Source: Alphaproteobacteria bacterium
GTDB lineage: Bacteria; Pseudomonadota; Alphaproteobacteria; SHVV01
Assembly: GCA_016869275.1 (NCBI GenBank)
Contig: VGEO01000002.1
Span: forward strand, 1 to 64,000
Direction: 5' to 3'
Length of the DNA stretch: 64,000 bases
Of this stretch, positions 7,939-17,429 are shown piece by piece. Both the position numbers and the translations under genes were made by a program. A model generated the notes under the pieces. That model searched no databases. It was not told the DNA's origin and saw only the letters and a program-made list of their open reading frames with translations. Each line of letters starts with the position of its first letter. The stretch's first letter is position 1.

Positions 7939-8541
7939 TCATGGCACCGTCACGCCGTGACGGGCGAGCGTGGCGAGCAGCGGAATCATCGGCAGGCCGA
8001 GGATGCCGAAAAAGTCGCCGCGAATCTCAGCGAAGAGTCGAATCCCAAGACCCTCGATCTGGTAGGCCCCAACCGAATCGAAGATACCGGGGCCGGCGGC
8101 ATCGAGGTAGCGCTCGATCGCGGTTGCGTCGAGTGATTTCATGGCGAGCGTCGCGGTATCGACATGTTGCCAAACCGCCGCCGACCCTCGCGTCACACAG
8201 ATACCGGTCACTAACCGATGCGATCGTCCGCTCAGGGCCTCGAGCTGCGCCCGAGCCTCGACGCGTGATCCCGGCTTACCGAGCCATCGTCCAGCGCAAT
8301 CGAGAATCTGATCCGCACCGATGATCAAGGCGTTCGCGTTTTGGTGTCCGATGTCGAGCGCTTTGGCGCGGGAGAGCTCGCCGACCGCGGTCTCGGTCGA
8401 TCCGTTGGCGCCTCTGACGGCGTCGCGAATCGCACCTTCGTCGACCGTGGGCCTGGCAACGCTGAAATCGATTCCCGCTGCAGCGAGGAGGCGCCGGCGG
8501 GTCGCACTGCCCGAGGCTAGTATGATCGCCGGTTCCGTCAT
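7939..8541 (-). CDS. maf: Maf-family nucleoside triphosphate pyrophosphatase
   Basis: Maf/YhdE/YceF-type pyrophosphatase acting on non-canonical or excess NTPs. Motifs are LASGSATRRRLLAAAGI at the N-terminus, DEGAIRD, ADQILDCAG and SVGAYQIEGLG near the end. The ATG at 8541 puts the family motif at residue 7 and gives 200 residues. An in-frame start at 8580 would add 13 residues unlike the family, so I chose 8541. It is the first gene leftward from the candidate replication origin. In Caulobacter a DUF299 (PpsR) gene sits between maf and the origin; it is absent here. Confidence 0.92.
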   Translation of the reverse strand: MTEPAIILASGSATRRRLLAAAGIDFSVARPTVDEGAIRDAVRGANGSTETAVGELSRAKALDIGHQNANALIIGADQILDCAGRWLGKPGSRVEARAQLEALSGRSHRLVTGICVTRGSAAVWQHVDTATLAMKSLDATAIERYLDAAGPGIFDSVGAYQIEGLGIRLFAEIRGDFFGILGLPMIPLLATLARHGVTVP

Positions 8542-8907
8542 GAGTCGTGTCGCGCCGAAAGAAAAACCACCGTGCGCCACCCTTGTGCGTGAATCGCCCG
8601 GCTCATCGACGTTCGCGCCGCCTCGACCCGCGCCAAGGATTTTCGTCCCGCGCTCTTATACCCCGATCCATACCGTGAATAACGGTGAAAACGTGGCAAT
8701 TCAGTATACGGCTACGACGCTAAACAGCGCCAAACCGGGGCAAATCGAATTGCATTCAAAGCCGCCGAGGCAGGCGTTTCTTCGGCCGATTCCTGGGGGA
8801 CGCTTTATAATCCCCGCTCTCCGAACGACTACAACCACTACTACTTTCTCTAAATTAAGACTCTTAAGGAAGATGGACCCAGTGAGCGTGGGTAACTCGG
8901 TGTCGGT
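8542..8907. other. Candidate chromosomal replication origin (oriC) between maf and hemE
   Basis: A 366-bp stretch with no convincing gene, visibly richer in A+T than its surroundings, between divergently transcribed maf and hemE. Genes on both sides read mostly away from it. In Caulobacter and other alphaproteobacteria oriC lies beside hemE at this junction. Inside are weak DnaA-box-like 9-mers: TTATACCCC (8656-8664), CGATCCATA (8664-8672, two changes from the Caulobacter G-box TGATCCACA) and CGTGAATAA (8674-8682, one change from the consensus on the minus strand). There is a perfect 13-bp palindrome, TTAAGACTCTTAA (8855-8867), and a perfect -10 hexamer at 8806. No full-consensus DnaA box is present, so the call rests mainly on synteny. 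Confidence 0.55.
8806..8811 (+). promoter_or_regulatory. Candidate -10 element of the hemE operon
   Basis: TATAAT matches the sigma-70 -10 consensus exactly and stands out in this GC-rich genome. It lies 97 nt upstream of the hemE ATG. The -35 region is poor (TTCGGC at 8781-8786, 19-nt spacing), so the promoter may be activator-dependent. Its place inside the candidate oriC parallels the hemE promoter at the Caulobacter origin. Confidence 0.45.
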
Positions 8908-9945
8908 ATGACCGAGAAACCGTTGTTGCAGACGTTGCGTCGGATGGGGCCGAGCCGACGGCCGTTCTGGTTTATGCGCCAAGCTGGGCGGTATCTACCG
9001 GAGTATCGGGAGGTCCGGGCCGAGGCCGGCGATTTCCTGGCGCTTTGCTACAACCCGAAGCTTGCCGCCGAGGTGACGCTGCAGCCATGGCGGCGGTTCG
9101 GAACCGATGCGGTGATCCTGTTCGCCGATATTCTGCTGGTACCCGACGCGCTGGGGCAGAAGGTCGCGTATGTCGAAGGCGATGGGCCGAGGCTCGAACC
9201 GCTTCGCGATGCCGCGGGCGTGGCGAAGTTACAGCTCGAGGGGCTGGAGCGCCGGCTGGCGCCGGTGTTCGAGACGGTCGCCAAGATCAAAGCCGGCGTC
9301 GATGAGAAGACGGCCGTGATCGGCTTTGCCGGTGCGCCGTGGACGGTTGTCGCCTATATGGTCGAGGGCGGCGGCTCGGTCCAATTTGCAGCGCCGCGGC
9401 TATGGGCGTACCGCGATCCACCGGCATTTCAAGCGCTGATCGACGTCATCGCCGAAGCAACGGTTCGCTATCTGGCCGCGCAAGTACGGGCCGGCGCCGA
9501 GGTTCTGCAACTCTTCGACACCTGGGCCGGGCTCCTCGCGGCAAGCCAGTTTCGGCAATATTGTGTCGAGCCGACACGAAAGATCGTTCGCGCGTTGAAG
9601 GCCGAATTCCCCTCGCTCCCGATCATCGGTTTCCCGAAGGGAGCAAACGCGGTACTGGGCGACTATGCCCGCGAGACGGGGGTCGATGCGATCAGCCTCG
9701 ATGTTCAGGTGCCGCCGGCGGTCGCGGCGACATTGGCGCCATCGGTTGCGCTGCAGGGTAACTTGGACCCGCTCGCTGTCGTCGCCGGTGGCGAGCGCAT
9801 GACGGGGGAAACCGGGCAAATTCTTCGTGCGATACCGGCCGCGCGCCATGTCTTCAATCTGGGCCACGGATTCTTGCCGGAAACACCGCCCGCGCACGTC
9901 GAAGCTCTGGCCAAGATGCTGCGGGAGTGGAAACAAGGCGAATGA
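8908..9945 (+). CDS. hemE: Uroporphyrinogen decarboxylase
   Basis: 345-residue HemE; removes four carboxyl groups from uroporphyrinogen III to give coproporphyrinogen III in the cytoplasm. The diagnostic N-terminal motif RPFWFMRQAGRYLPEYR is at residues about 14-30, followed by ILFADILLVPDALG with the catalytic Asp. Also seen are GFAGAPWTV and GFPKGAN in the barrel, and LGHGFLPETPP at the end. It is first gene of hemE-hemH-hemJ; its stop overlaps the hemH ATG by 4 nt. Length is as expected (about 345). Confidence 0.97.
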   Translation: MTEKPLLQTLRRMGPSRRPFWFMRQAGRYLPEYREVRAEAGDFLALCYNPKLAAEVTLQPWRRFGTDAVILFADILLVPDALGQKVAYVEGDGPRLEPLRDAAGVAKLQLEGLERRLAPVFETVAKIKAGVDEKTAVIGFAGAPWTVVAYMVEGGGSVQFAAPRLWAYRDPPAFQALIDVIAEATVRYLAAQVRAGAEVLQLFDTWAGLLAASQFRQYCVEPTRKIVRALKAEFPSLPIIGFPKGANAVLGDYARETGVDAISLDVQVPPAVAATLAPSVALQGNLDPLAVVAGGERMTGETGQILRAIPAARHVFNLGHGFLPETPPAHVEALAKMLREWKQGE

Positions 9946-10973
9946 AATTCGCCGCCGTGCTGTTGAATCTAGGAGCGCCGGATCGGCTGGCTGCGGTCGA
10001 ACCGTTTCTCGCCAACTTGTTCAGCGATCCGGCGATTATTCGATTGCCGTGGCCGGTGCGACCGCTGCTCGCGCGACTGATCGCTAAGCGGCGCGGGCCC
10101 AAAGCCCGCGCGATCTACGCGGCGATCGGCGGCGGGTCGCCGCTCCGGGCCGAGACCGAAGCCCAGGCGAACGCGCTCGAACAGGCCTTGGCCGGCGAGC
10201 GCGACCAGTGGCGCGTCTTCGTCGCGATGCGCTATTGGCATCCGATGAGCGACGCGACGGCTCGCGCCGTCGCGGCCTACGATCCTGATCGCGTCGTGCT
10301 ATTGCCGCTCTATCCGCAGTTTTCGACCACCACGACGGCATCGTCGTTCGCGTCGTGGACGAAAGCGGCTGAAGGCTGCGGCTTGAAGGCGCCGACGGGG
10401 CGAATCTGCTGCTACCCGACCGACACCGGGTGGGTCCAAGCGCAAGTCGAGGCGACGCGGGCGGCAATGACCGGGCTCGAGGGCCCGTGCCGCATTCTGT
10501 TCTCGGCGCATGGTTTGCCGGAGCAGGTCGTTGCGGCCGGCGATCCTTATCAGTGGCAGATCGAGCAGACCGCGGCCGCCGTTGCCGCACACCTCCCCGC
10601 CGAGCGGCGCGACTGGGTGGTGTGCTACCAGAGCAAGGTCGGACCACTACGCTGGATCGGTCCCTCGACCGAAAGCGAAATCGCGCGGGCGGGACGCGAT
10701 CGGGTCGCGATCGTCGTCGTGCCGATTTCCTTCGTGTCGGAACACTCCGAGACCCTGGTCGAGCTCGATCTCACCTACCGGGCATTGGCAGAGAAAGCGG
10801 GCGTTCCGGCCTATCACCGGGCACGGACGGTTGGGACGGCACCGGGTTTTATCGACGCCCTGCGCCAACTTGTGGTTCGGGCCGTAGCTTCGAATGCGAC
10901 GATTGCGGCCGGCGAGGGCAGCCGCCTTTGCCCGGGCGTTCTCGGCGGATGCATCAATATTGCGAGATCGTAA
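9942..10973 (+). CDS. hemH: Ferrochelatase
   Basis: 343-residue HemH inserts Fe2+ into protoporphyrin IX (or the coproporphyrin analogue). I start it at the ATG at 9942 (MKFAAVLLNLGAPD), which overlaps the hemE stop; an in-frame ATG 15 nt upstream is less likely. Visible motifs include VLLPLYPQFSTTTTASS, ILFSAHGLPEQVVAAGDPY with the metal-binding His, CYQSKVGPLRWIGP and FVSEHSETLVELD with the second metal ligand. It is followed 4 nt later by hemJ. Confidence 0.97.
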   Translation: MKFAAVLLNLGAPDRLAAVEPFLANLFSDPAIIRLPWPVRPLLARLIAKRRGPKARAIYAAIGGGSPLRAETEAQANALEQALAGERDQWRVFVAMRYWHPMSDATARAVAAYDPDRVVLLPLYPQFSTTTTASSFASWTKAAEGCGLKAPTGRICCYPTDTGWVQAQVEATRAAMTGLEGPCRILFSAHGLPEQVVAAGDPYQWQIEQTAAAVAAHLPAERRDWVVCYQSKVGPLRWIGPSTESEIARAGRDRVAIVVVPISFVSEHSETLVELDLTYRALAEKAGVPAYHRARTVGTAPGFIDALRQLVVRAVASNATIAAGEGSRLCPGVLGGCINIARS

Positions 10974-10977
10974 CGAA

Positions 10978-11424
10978 ATGGCTTGGCTTACTGCTTTATA
11001 TCCGTGGATCAAGGCCCTCCATATCGTCGCGGTGATCGCGTGGATGGCGGGGATGCTCTATCTGCCGCGGCTGTTCGTTTACCACGCGGGCGTCCAACCC
11101 GGCTCGGAAGCGTCGGAAATGCTCAAAATCATGGAGCGGCGCCTGCTGCGAGCCATCATCAACCCCGCCATGGGCGCGACTTTCGTCCTGGGCGGGTTCC
11201 TGTTGTTGACGCCGGGCGTGGTCGCGTGGAGCTCGGGGTGGATCTGGGTCAAGCTCGGGCTGGTCTTGGCGCTCGGTGCGCTGCACGGCGTGTTTTCGCG
11301 CTGGCGGCGCGAGTTCGAAGCCGACCGCAACACGCGCCCGGCTCGCGTCTATCGCATCGCGAACGAAGTCCCGACCGCGATCCTGATCGCGATCGTGATC
11401 CTGGTCGTGGTCAAACCGTTCTAA
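10978..11424 (+). CDS. hemJ: Protoporphyrinogen IX oxidase HemJ
   Basis: 148-residue integral membrane protein of the HemJ/UPF0093 family, which oxidises protoporphyrinogen IX to protoporphyrin IX. Four hydrophobic helices are visible. The first holds ALHIVAVIAWMAGMLYLPR with the essential His, and LKLMERR-like and NPAMGATFVLGGFLLL segments follow. The ATG at 10978 gives the family N-terminus (MAWLTALYPWIKALHI). With hemE and hemH it completes the terminal haem pathway in one operon, as is usual upstream of rho in alphaproteobacteria. Confidence 0.94.
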   Translation: MAWLTALYPWIKALHIVAVIAWMAGMLYLPRLFVYHAGVQPGSEASEMLKIMERRLLRAIINPAMGATFVLGGFLLLTPGVVAWSSGWIWVKLGLVLALGALHGVFSRWRREFEADRNTRPARVYRIANEVPTAILIAIVILVVVKPF

Positions 11425-11444
11425 CCCCGGTCATTGCAGCGGCC

Positions 11445-11473
11445 TTGTTTTGTGGGGATAGGAGGGCTATATA
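11445..11473 (+). promoter_or_regulatory. Candidate sigma-70 promoter for rho
   Basis: TTGTTT (11445-11450) and TATATA (11468-11473) are separated by exactly 17 nt, just after the hemJ stop. This would give a rho mRNA with a leader of about 140 nt. Confidence 0.45.
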
Positions 11474-11621
11474 CGTTTTAGTCGTCCTCAGCGGTATGGA
11501 CGCCACACGCCCTACCCCCGACCCTAAATGACGTCGCGGAGCCAATCCGGCTCCGAACGCCTTGCCCTCGCCAGGGCACCCCTCCATACCGCGGCCACCC
11601 CTCCTTGTTTGCGCGTGCCGC
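11474..11621 (+). promoter_or_regulatory. C-rich rho leader, possible autoregulatory rut region
   Basis: The leader has long C-rich, G-poor tracts (11501-11528 and 11577-11604). The octamer ACCCCTCC occurs twice in the second tract. Between the tracts lies a 7-bp hairpin, CGGAGCC-AATCC-GGCTCCG (11537-11555), followed by GCCCT-CGCC-AGGGC. Unstructured C-rich RNA is what Rho loads on, and rho is known to attenuate its own leader in E. coli. Here the same function is an inference. Confidence 0.4.
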
Positions 11622-12878
11622 ATGAATCTCCTCGAACTCAAGCAAAAGACGCCCACCGAACTGTTGAGCTTCGCCGAAGAGCTCGAAGTCGAGAACGCGA
11701 GCACGCTGCGCAAGCAGGACATGATGTTCGCGATCCTGAAGCAGCTCGCCGAGAAAGACATCGAAATCTCCGGCGGCGGCGTCCTCGAAATTCTCCAGGA
11801 CGGGTTCGGGTTCCTGCGTTCGCCCGAGGCGAACTACCTGCCCGGCCCGGACGATATCTACGTGAGCCCGAGCCAGATCCGGCGCTTCGGCTTGCGCACC
11901 GGCGACACGGTCGAAGGCCAAATCCGTGCGCCCCAGGATGGCGAGCGGTACTTCGCGCTGCTCAAGGTCAATGCCATCAACTTCGAAGACCCGGAGAAGT
12001 CGCGCCACAAGGTCAATTTCGACAACCTGACGCCGCTCTATCCGGACGGGAAACTCCGGCTCGAAACCGAGAGCGGCAAGATGGCCGACCGCAGCGCGCG
12101 GGTGATCGATCTGATCGCGCCGCTCGGCAAAGGCCAACGCGGCCTGATCGTCGCGCCGCCCCGGACCGGCAAGACCGTGCTGCTGCAGAACATCGCGCAC
12201 TCGATCGAGGCCAATCATCCCGAGTGCTATTTGATCGTGCTGCTGATTGACGAGCGGCCGGAAGAAGTCACCGACATGGAGCGCTCGGTCAAGGGCGAGG
12301 TCATCAGCTCGACCTTCGACGAGCCGGCCGTACGCCATGTCCAGGTCGCGGAAATGGTGATCGAAAAAGCCAAGCGCCTGGTCGAGCACAAACGCGACGT
12401 CGTGATTTTGCTCGACTCGATCACGCGGTTGGCGCGCGCTTACAACACCGTGGTGCCGTCCTCGGGCAAGGTCCTCACCGGCGGCGTCGACGCCAACGCA
12501 CTGCAGCGGCCGAAGCGTTTCTTCGGTGCCGCCCGCAACATCGAAGAGGGCGGCTCGCTCACCATCATTGCGACTGCGCTGATCGACACCGGCAGCCGCA
12601 TGGATGAAGTCATCTTCGAAGAATTCAAAGGCACCGGTAACTCGGAAATCATCCTCGACCGCAAGCTCGCCGACAAGCGCACGTGGCCGGCAATCGACAT
12701 CGCCAAGTCCGGCACCCGCAAGGAAGAGCTCCTGGTCGACCGCGGCACCCTCGCCAAGATGTGGGTGCTGCGCCGCATCCTGTCGCCGATGGGCACGATC
12801 GACGCGATGGAGTTCCTGCTCGACAAGCTCAAGGACGCGAAGACCAACAACCAGTTCTTCGAGAACATGAACACTTGA
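11622..12878 (+). CDS. rho: Transcription termination factor Rho
   Basis: 418-residue hexameric RNA helicase that terminates untranslated transcripts. Starts [20 protein letters not shown], the usual N-terminal helix bundle; an in-frame start 60 nt upstream would lie in the C-rich leader and lacks homology. The cold-shock RNA-binding domain has [19 protein letters not shown] at residues about 60-78. Walker A is APPRTGKT and Walker B is [16 protein letters not shown]. The Q-loop and R-loop regions follow ([16 protein letters not shown]). All are intact and the length is standard. A strong hairpin follows the stop. Confidence 0.97.
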   Translation: MNLLELKQKTPTELLSFAEELEVENASTLRKQDMMFAILKQLAEKDIEISGGGVLEILQDGFGFLRSPEANYLPGPDDIYVSPSQIRRFGLRTGDTVEGQIRAPQDGERYFALLKVNAINFEDPEKSRHKVNFDNLTPLYPDGKLRLETESGKMADRSARVIDLIAPLGKGQRGLIVAPPRTGKTVLLQNIAHSIEANHPECYLIVLLIDERPEEVTDMERSVKGEVISSTFDEPAVRHVQVAEMVIEKAKRLVEHKRDVVILLDSITRLARAYNTVVPSSGKVLTGGVDANALQRPKRFFGAARNIEEGGSLTIIATALIDTGSRMDEVIFEEFKGTGNSEIILDRKLADKRTWPAIDIAKSGTRKEELLVDRGTLAKMWVLRRILSPMGTIDAMEFLLDKLKDAKTNNQFFENMNT

Positions 12879-12918
12879 GCGCGGATCGCGCGCCGCCAGG
12901 TTCGGTTTGAAAAGCAGA

Positions 12919-12944
12919 AACGGCCGCCCGCAAGGGCGGCCGTT
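12919..12944. terminator. Strong hairpin terminator between rho and the quinone reductase gene
   Basis: A perfect 11-bp stem, AACGGCCGCCC, with a GCAA tetraloop and the exact complement, followed by TGTCGTT. It sits between convergent rho and the 12971-13945 gene and can act on both strands. Confidence 0.75.
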
Positions 12945-12970
12945 GTCGTTCAAGCCGGGCGCGAGACGTC

Positions 12971-13945
12971 TTAGGGGATCAGGAGCGTCGAGCCGGTGGT
13001 TTGGCGGGCCTCGAGCGCGGCATGCGCCTTGGCCGCGTCCTTGAGCGGAATGCGCTGGTTGATCTCGATCTTGACCGCACCCGACTTGAGCGCCTTGAAC
13101 AGATCCTTGGCAGTGGCATCGAGATCCTCGCGCGTCCCGGCATAGTGGCCGAGGCCGGGCCGGGTGAGGAAATACGAACCGCGCGCGAGCGTGCCGACAT
13201 TGAACGGCGGCACCGGGCCCGACGACTGCCCGAACAGCACCAGCATGCCGAGCGGAGCCAGGCAATCGAGCGACTTGAGGAAGGTGTCCTTGCCGACCGA
13301 GTCGTAGACCGCCGGAACGCCCTTGCCCTTGGTGAACTCCTTGACCTTGGCGACGAAGTCCTCGGTCGAATAATTGATCGCGAGGGCGCAGCCATGGGCT
13401 TTGGCGAGTTTGGCTTTGGCCTCGGACCCGACCGTGCCGATGACCTTGGCGCCCAACGACTTGGCCCACTGGCAGGCGATCAGTCCAACGCCGCCAGCGG
13501 CGGCGTGGAACAGAATCGTATCGCCTTTCTTAATCTTGTAGGTCCGCCGCACCAGGTACTGCGCGGTCATGCCCTTCAGCATGACCGCCGCGGCGACGTC
13601 GAACGAAATGTCCTTCGGAATCTTGACCACGTGCTGGGCGGCGAGGTTGCGAACTTCGGCGTAGGCACCGAGCGGACCCAACGCATAGGCGACGCGGTCG
13701 CCTTTCTTCAGACCCTTGACCCCCTTGCCGACGGCGGCGACGACGCCGGCGCCTTCGACGCCAAGACCGGAGGGTTTGTTGGGCAGCGGATAGAGGCCGG
13801 ACCGGTAATAGCAATCGAGGTAATTGAGCCCGATCGCGCGCTGGGCGATCTGGACCTCGCCGGGACCGGGGTCGCGAACCTCAACGTCTTCCCATTTCAG
13901 GACTTCAGGCCCGCCGGGAGCGCGCAGCACGATGGACTTTGGCAT
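12971..13945 (-). CDS. NADPH:quinone oxidoreductase-like, zinc-free MDR family
   Basis: 324-residue medium-chain reductase, quinone oxidoreductase (Qor) branch. It starts MPKSIVLRAPGGPEVLKWED. GVEGAGVVAAVG marks the GroES-like domain (residues about 60-71) and AAAGGVGLIACQWAKSLGA is the NADPH-binding Rossmann loop. The catalytic-zinc cysteines of alcohol dehydrogenases are missing, as expected for Qor. It probably reduces quinones or alpha,beta-unsaturated carbonyls with NADPH. A dienelactone hydrolase gene lies 45 nt upstream on the same strand, so the two may form a small detoxification operon. Confidence 0.88.
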   Translation of the reverse strand: MPKSIVLRAPGGPEVLKWEDVEVRDPGPGEVQIAQRAIGLNYLDCYYRSGLYPLPNKPSGLGVEGAGVVAAVGKGVKGLKKGDRVAYALGPLGAYAEVRNLAAQHVVKIPKDISFDVAAAVMLKGMTAQYLVRRTYKIKKGDTILFHAAAGGVGLIACQWAKSLGAKVIGTVGSEAKAKLAKAHGCALAINYSTEDFVAKVKEFTKGKGVPAVYDSVGKDTFLKSLDCLAPLGMLVLFGQSSGPVPPFNVGTLARGSYFLTRPGLGHYAGTREDLDATAKDLFKALKSGAVKIEINQRIPLKDAAKAHAALEARQTTGSTLLIP

Positions 13946-13990
13946 CTCTCGTTTCTCCTCTACCCGTGCACGGAAACTACAGTTGGTCGA

Positions 13991-14710
13991 CTACGACAGG
14001 TGCTGCTTGAAGGACGTAAGCGTACGGCGATCGGCGAGATCGGCGGCGGCTCGGTCGAATTTCTGCCCCTCGGGCCGGGCGAACGCGTGGTCGACGCCGG
14101 GGTACGAATGGATCGTGACGCTCGCGTTCGACTTCAAGCCGTCCCTGATCTTGGCCTGCGCTTCTTTCGAGACGAAATGATCCTCTTCGGCGACGTGCAG
14201 CATGAGCGGATTTTGAATCCGTTTGGCCTCGGCCAACATCGCGTCGATGTTGACCCCGTAATAGCCGACCGCACAGTCGACGTTGGTGCGCGACGCCACC
14301 AGGTACGCGAGCAGTCCGCCCAAGCAATAGCCGACCCCGCCGACCAAGCCGTTGCAACCGTCGTCGGCGCGTAAATGGGCGATCGACACCGCGAGATCGG
14401 CGACGCCCTGCTCGAGATTGAAGCCCTGAAACAGCTTGAACGCCTTGTCCCACTCGGCCTGGGTGCGATCGGTGAGATTGACGTTGCGTTCCTGGCGCCA
14501 AAAGAGATCCGGGCAAAGGGCGACCAAGTTTTGTGCTGCCAGTCGGTCGCAGACCGTGCGCATCGCCGCGTTGACGCCGAAAATTTCCTGAGCGACGACG
14601 ACTCCGCCGGTCTTGACCGAGCCGGTCGGGCGCGCGAGGTAGGCCATGAATTGCCCGTCGGGGCACTTGATCATGACCTCGGTTCCCGCCACTGCTGGTG
14701 CCCCTATCAT
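13991..14710 (-). CDS. Dienelactone hydrolase family protein
   Basis: Alpha/beta hydrolase of the dienelactone hydrolase (carboxymethylenebutenolidase) family. The nucleophile is the Cys in GVGYCLGGLLAYL; the Asp and His of the triad are in VAEEDHFVS and YPGVDHAFARP. Preceding motifs are GGVVVAQEIFGVN and LCPDLFWRQE. From the ATG at 14710 (MIGAPAVAGTEVMIKCPDG) the protein has 239 residues, close to the family's about 235; ATGs at 14764 and 14788 are also in frame and cannot be ruled out. No aromatic-degradation genes are nearby, so the true ester substrate is unknown. Confidence 0.85.
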   Translation of the reverse strand: MIGAPAVAGTEVMIKCPDGQFMAYLARPTGSVKTGGVVVAQEIFGVNAAMRTVCDRLAAQNLVALCPDLFWRQERNVNLTDRTQAEWDKAFKLFQGFNLEQGVADLAVSIAHLRADDGCNGLVGGVGYCLGGLLAYLVASRTNVDCAVGYYGVNIDAMLAEAKRIQNPLMLHVAEEDHFVSKEAQAKIRDGLKSNASVTIHSYPGVDHAFARPEGQKFDRAAADLADRRTLTSFKQHLS

Positions 14711-14830
14711 TGTTGGCGCCTGCGAACGCGGCGGTAATTTATCGTTGGCACTTTGGCTTGTCATCAAATTAGACGCGGAACGGCCCAAGACCGGCCGGTT
14801 TTCCGTGTCGTTACTTTATCGAAACGATGT

Positions 14831-16873
<2,043 letters not shown>

Positions 16874-17029
16874 TCGGTGGTCCTCAGGTAAGGGAACCCG
16901 CGACCGCGTGACGGTGTCGCGGCGGGATCATGGTCGTATTCGCCTCCGGGTGCGAGCGATTTGCAACGCCGCCGGACCAAGTTGCGAGATGGTCATCGTT
17001 GCGGAGCCGCTTGTGAATCGGAGGGTCCT

Positions 17030-17410
17030 GTGACCGACGTAAAAATGGAGCGTCCCGGCGACAACAAAGCCGACGAACCGCTCTTCTACACCAAGCACGT
17101 GTTTTGCTGCCTGAACGAGCGGCCGGCGGGTCATCCGCGCGGCTGCTGCAAAGAAAAAGGCGCCGAAGCGCTGCGCAATTACATGAAAAAGAAGGTTGGC
17201 GACCTCAAGCTCGACAAGGTCCGCATCAACCAGGCGCTTTGTCTCGACCGCTGTGAACTCGGCCCCAACCTCGTCATCTATCCCGAAGGGACGTGGTACA
17301 CATTCAAGTCCGAGGCCGATATCGACGAGATCATCAAGTCCCACTTGATCGATGGAAAACGGGTCACACGCTTGATGCTGAAAGTCGACCAAAAGCTCCC
17401 CAACGCCTAA
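17030..17410 (+). CDS. Thioredoxin-like [2Fe-2S] ferredoxin
   Basis: 126 residues from a GTG at 17030, chosen because GGAGGG (17020-17025) lies just upstream; an ATG at 17045 is the alternative. It is a thioredoxin-fold ferredoxin with cysteines 26, 27, 39, 40, 71 and 75. The Cys26, 39/40, 71 and 75 pattern (FCCLNERPAGHPRGCC then CLDRCELGPN) fits a [2Fe-2S] site of the NuoE-like Fdx family. It probably carries electrons for an unidentified partner. The mnmE reading frame begins within 20-30 nt of its TAA stop, so the two may be translated from one mRNA. Confidence 0.88.
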   Translation: MTDVKMERPGDNKADEPLFYTKHVFCCLNERPAGHPRGCCKEKGAEALRNYMKKKVGDLKLDKVRINQALCLDRCELGPNLVIYPEGTWYTFKSEADIDEIIKSHLIDGKRVTRLMLKVDQKLPNA

Positions 17411-17429
17411 GCCCGCGCCGTCTTCCGCA

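Noticed and set aside
8855-8867. CtrA-binding site in the oriC candidate
   Set aside because: The TTAA half-sites are 5 bases apart rather than the 7 needed for TTAA-N7-TTAA. I keep only the palindrome as an observation.
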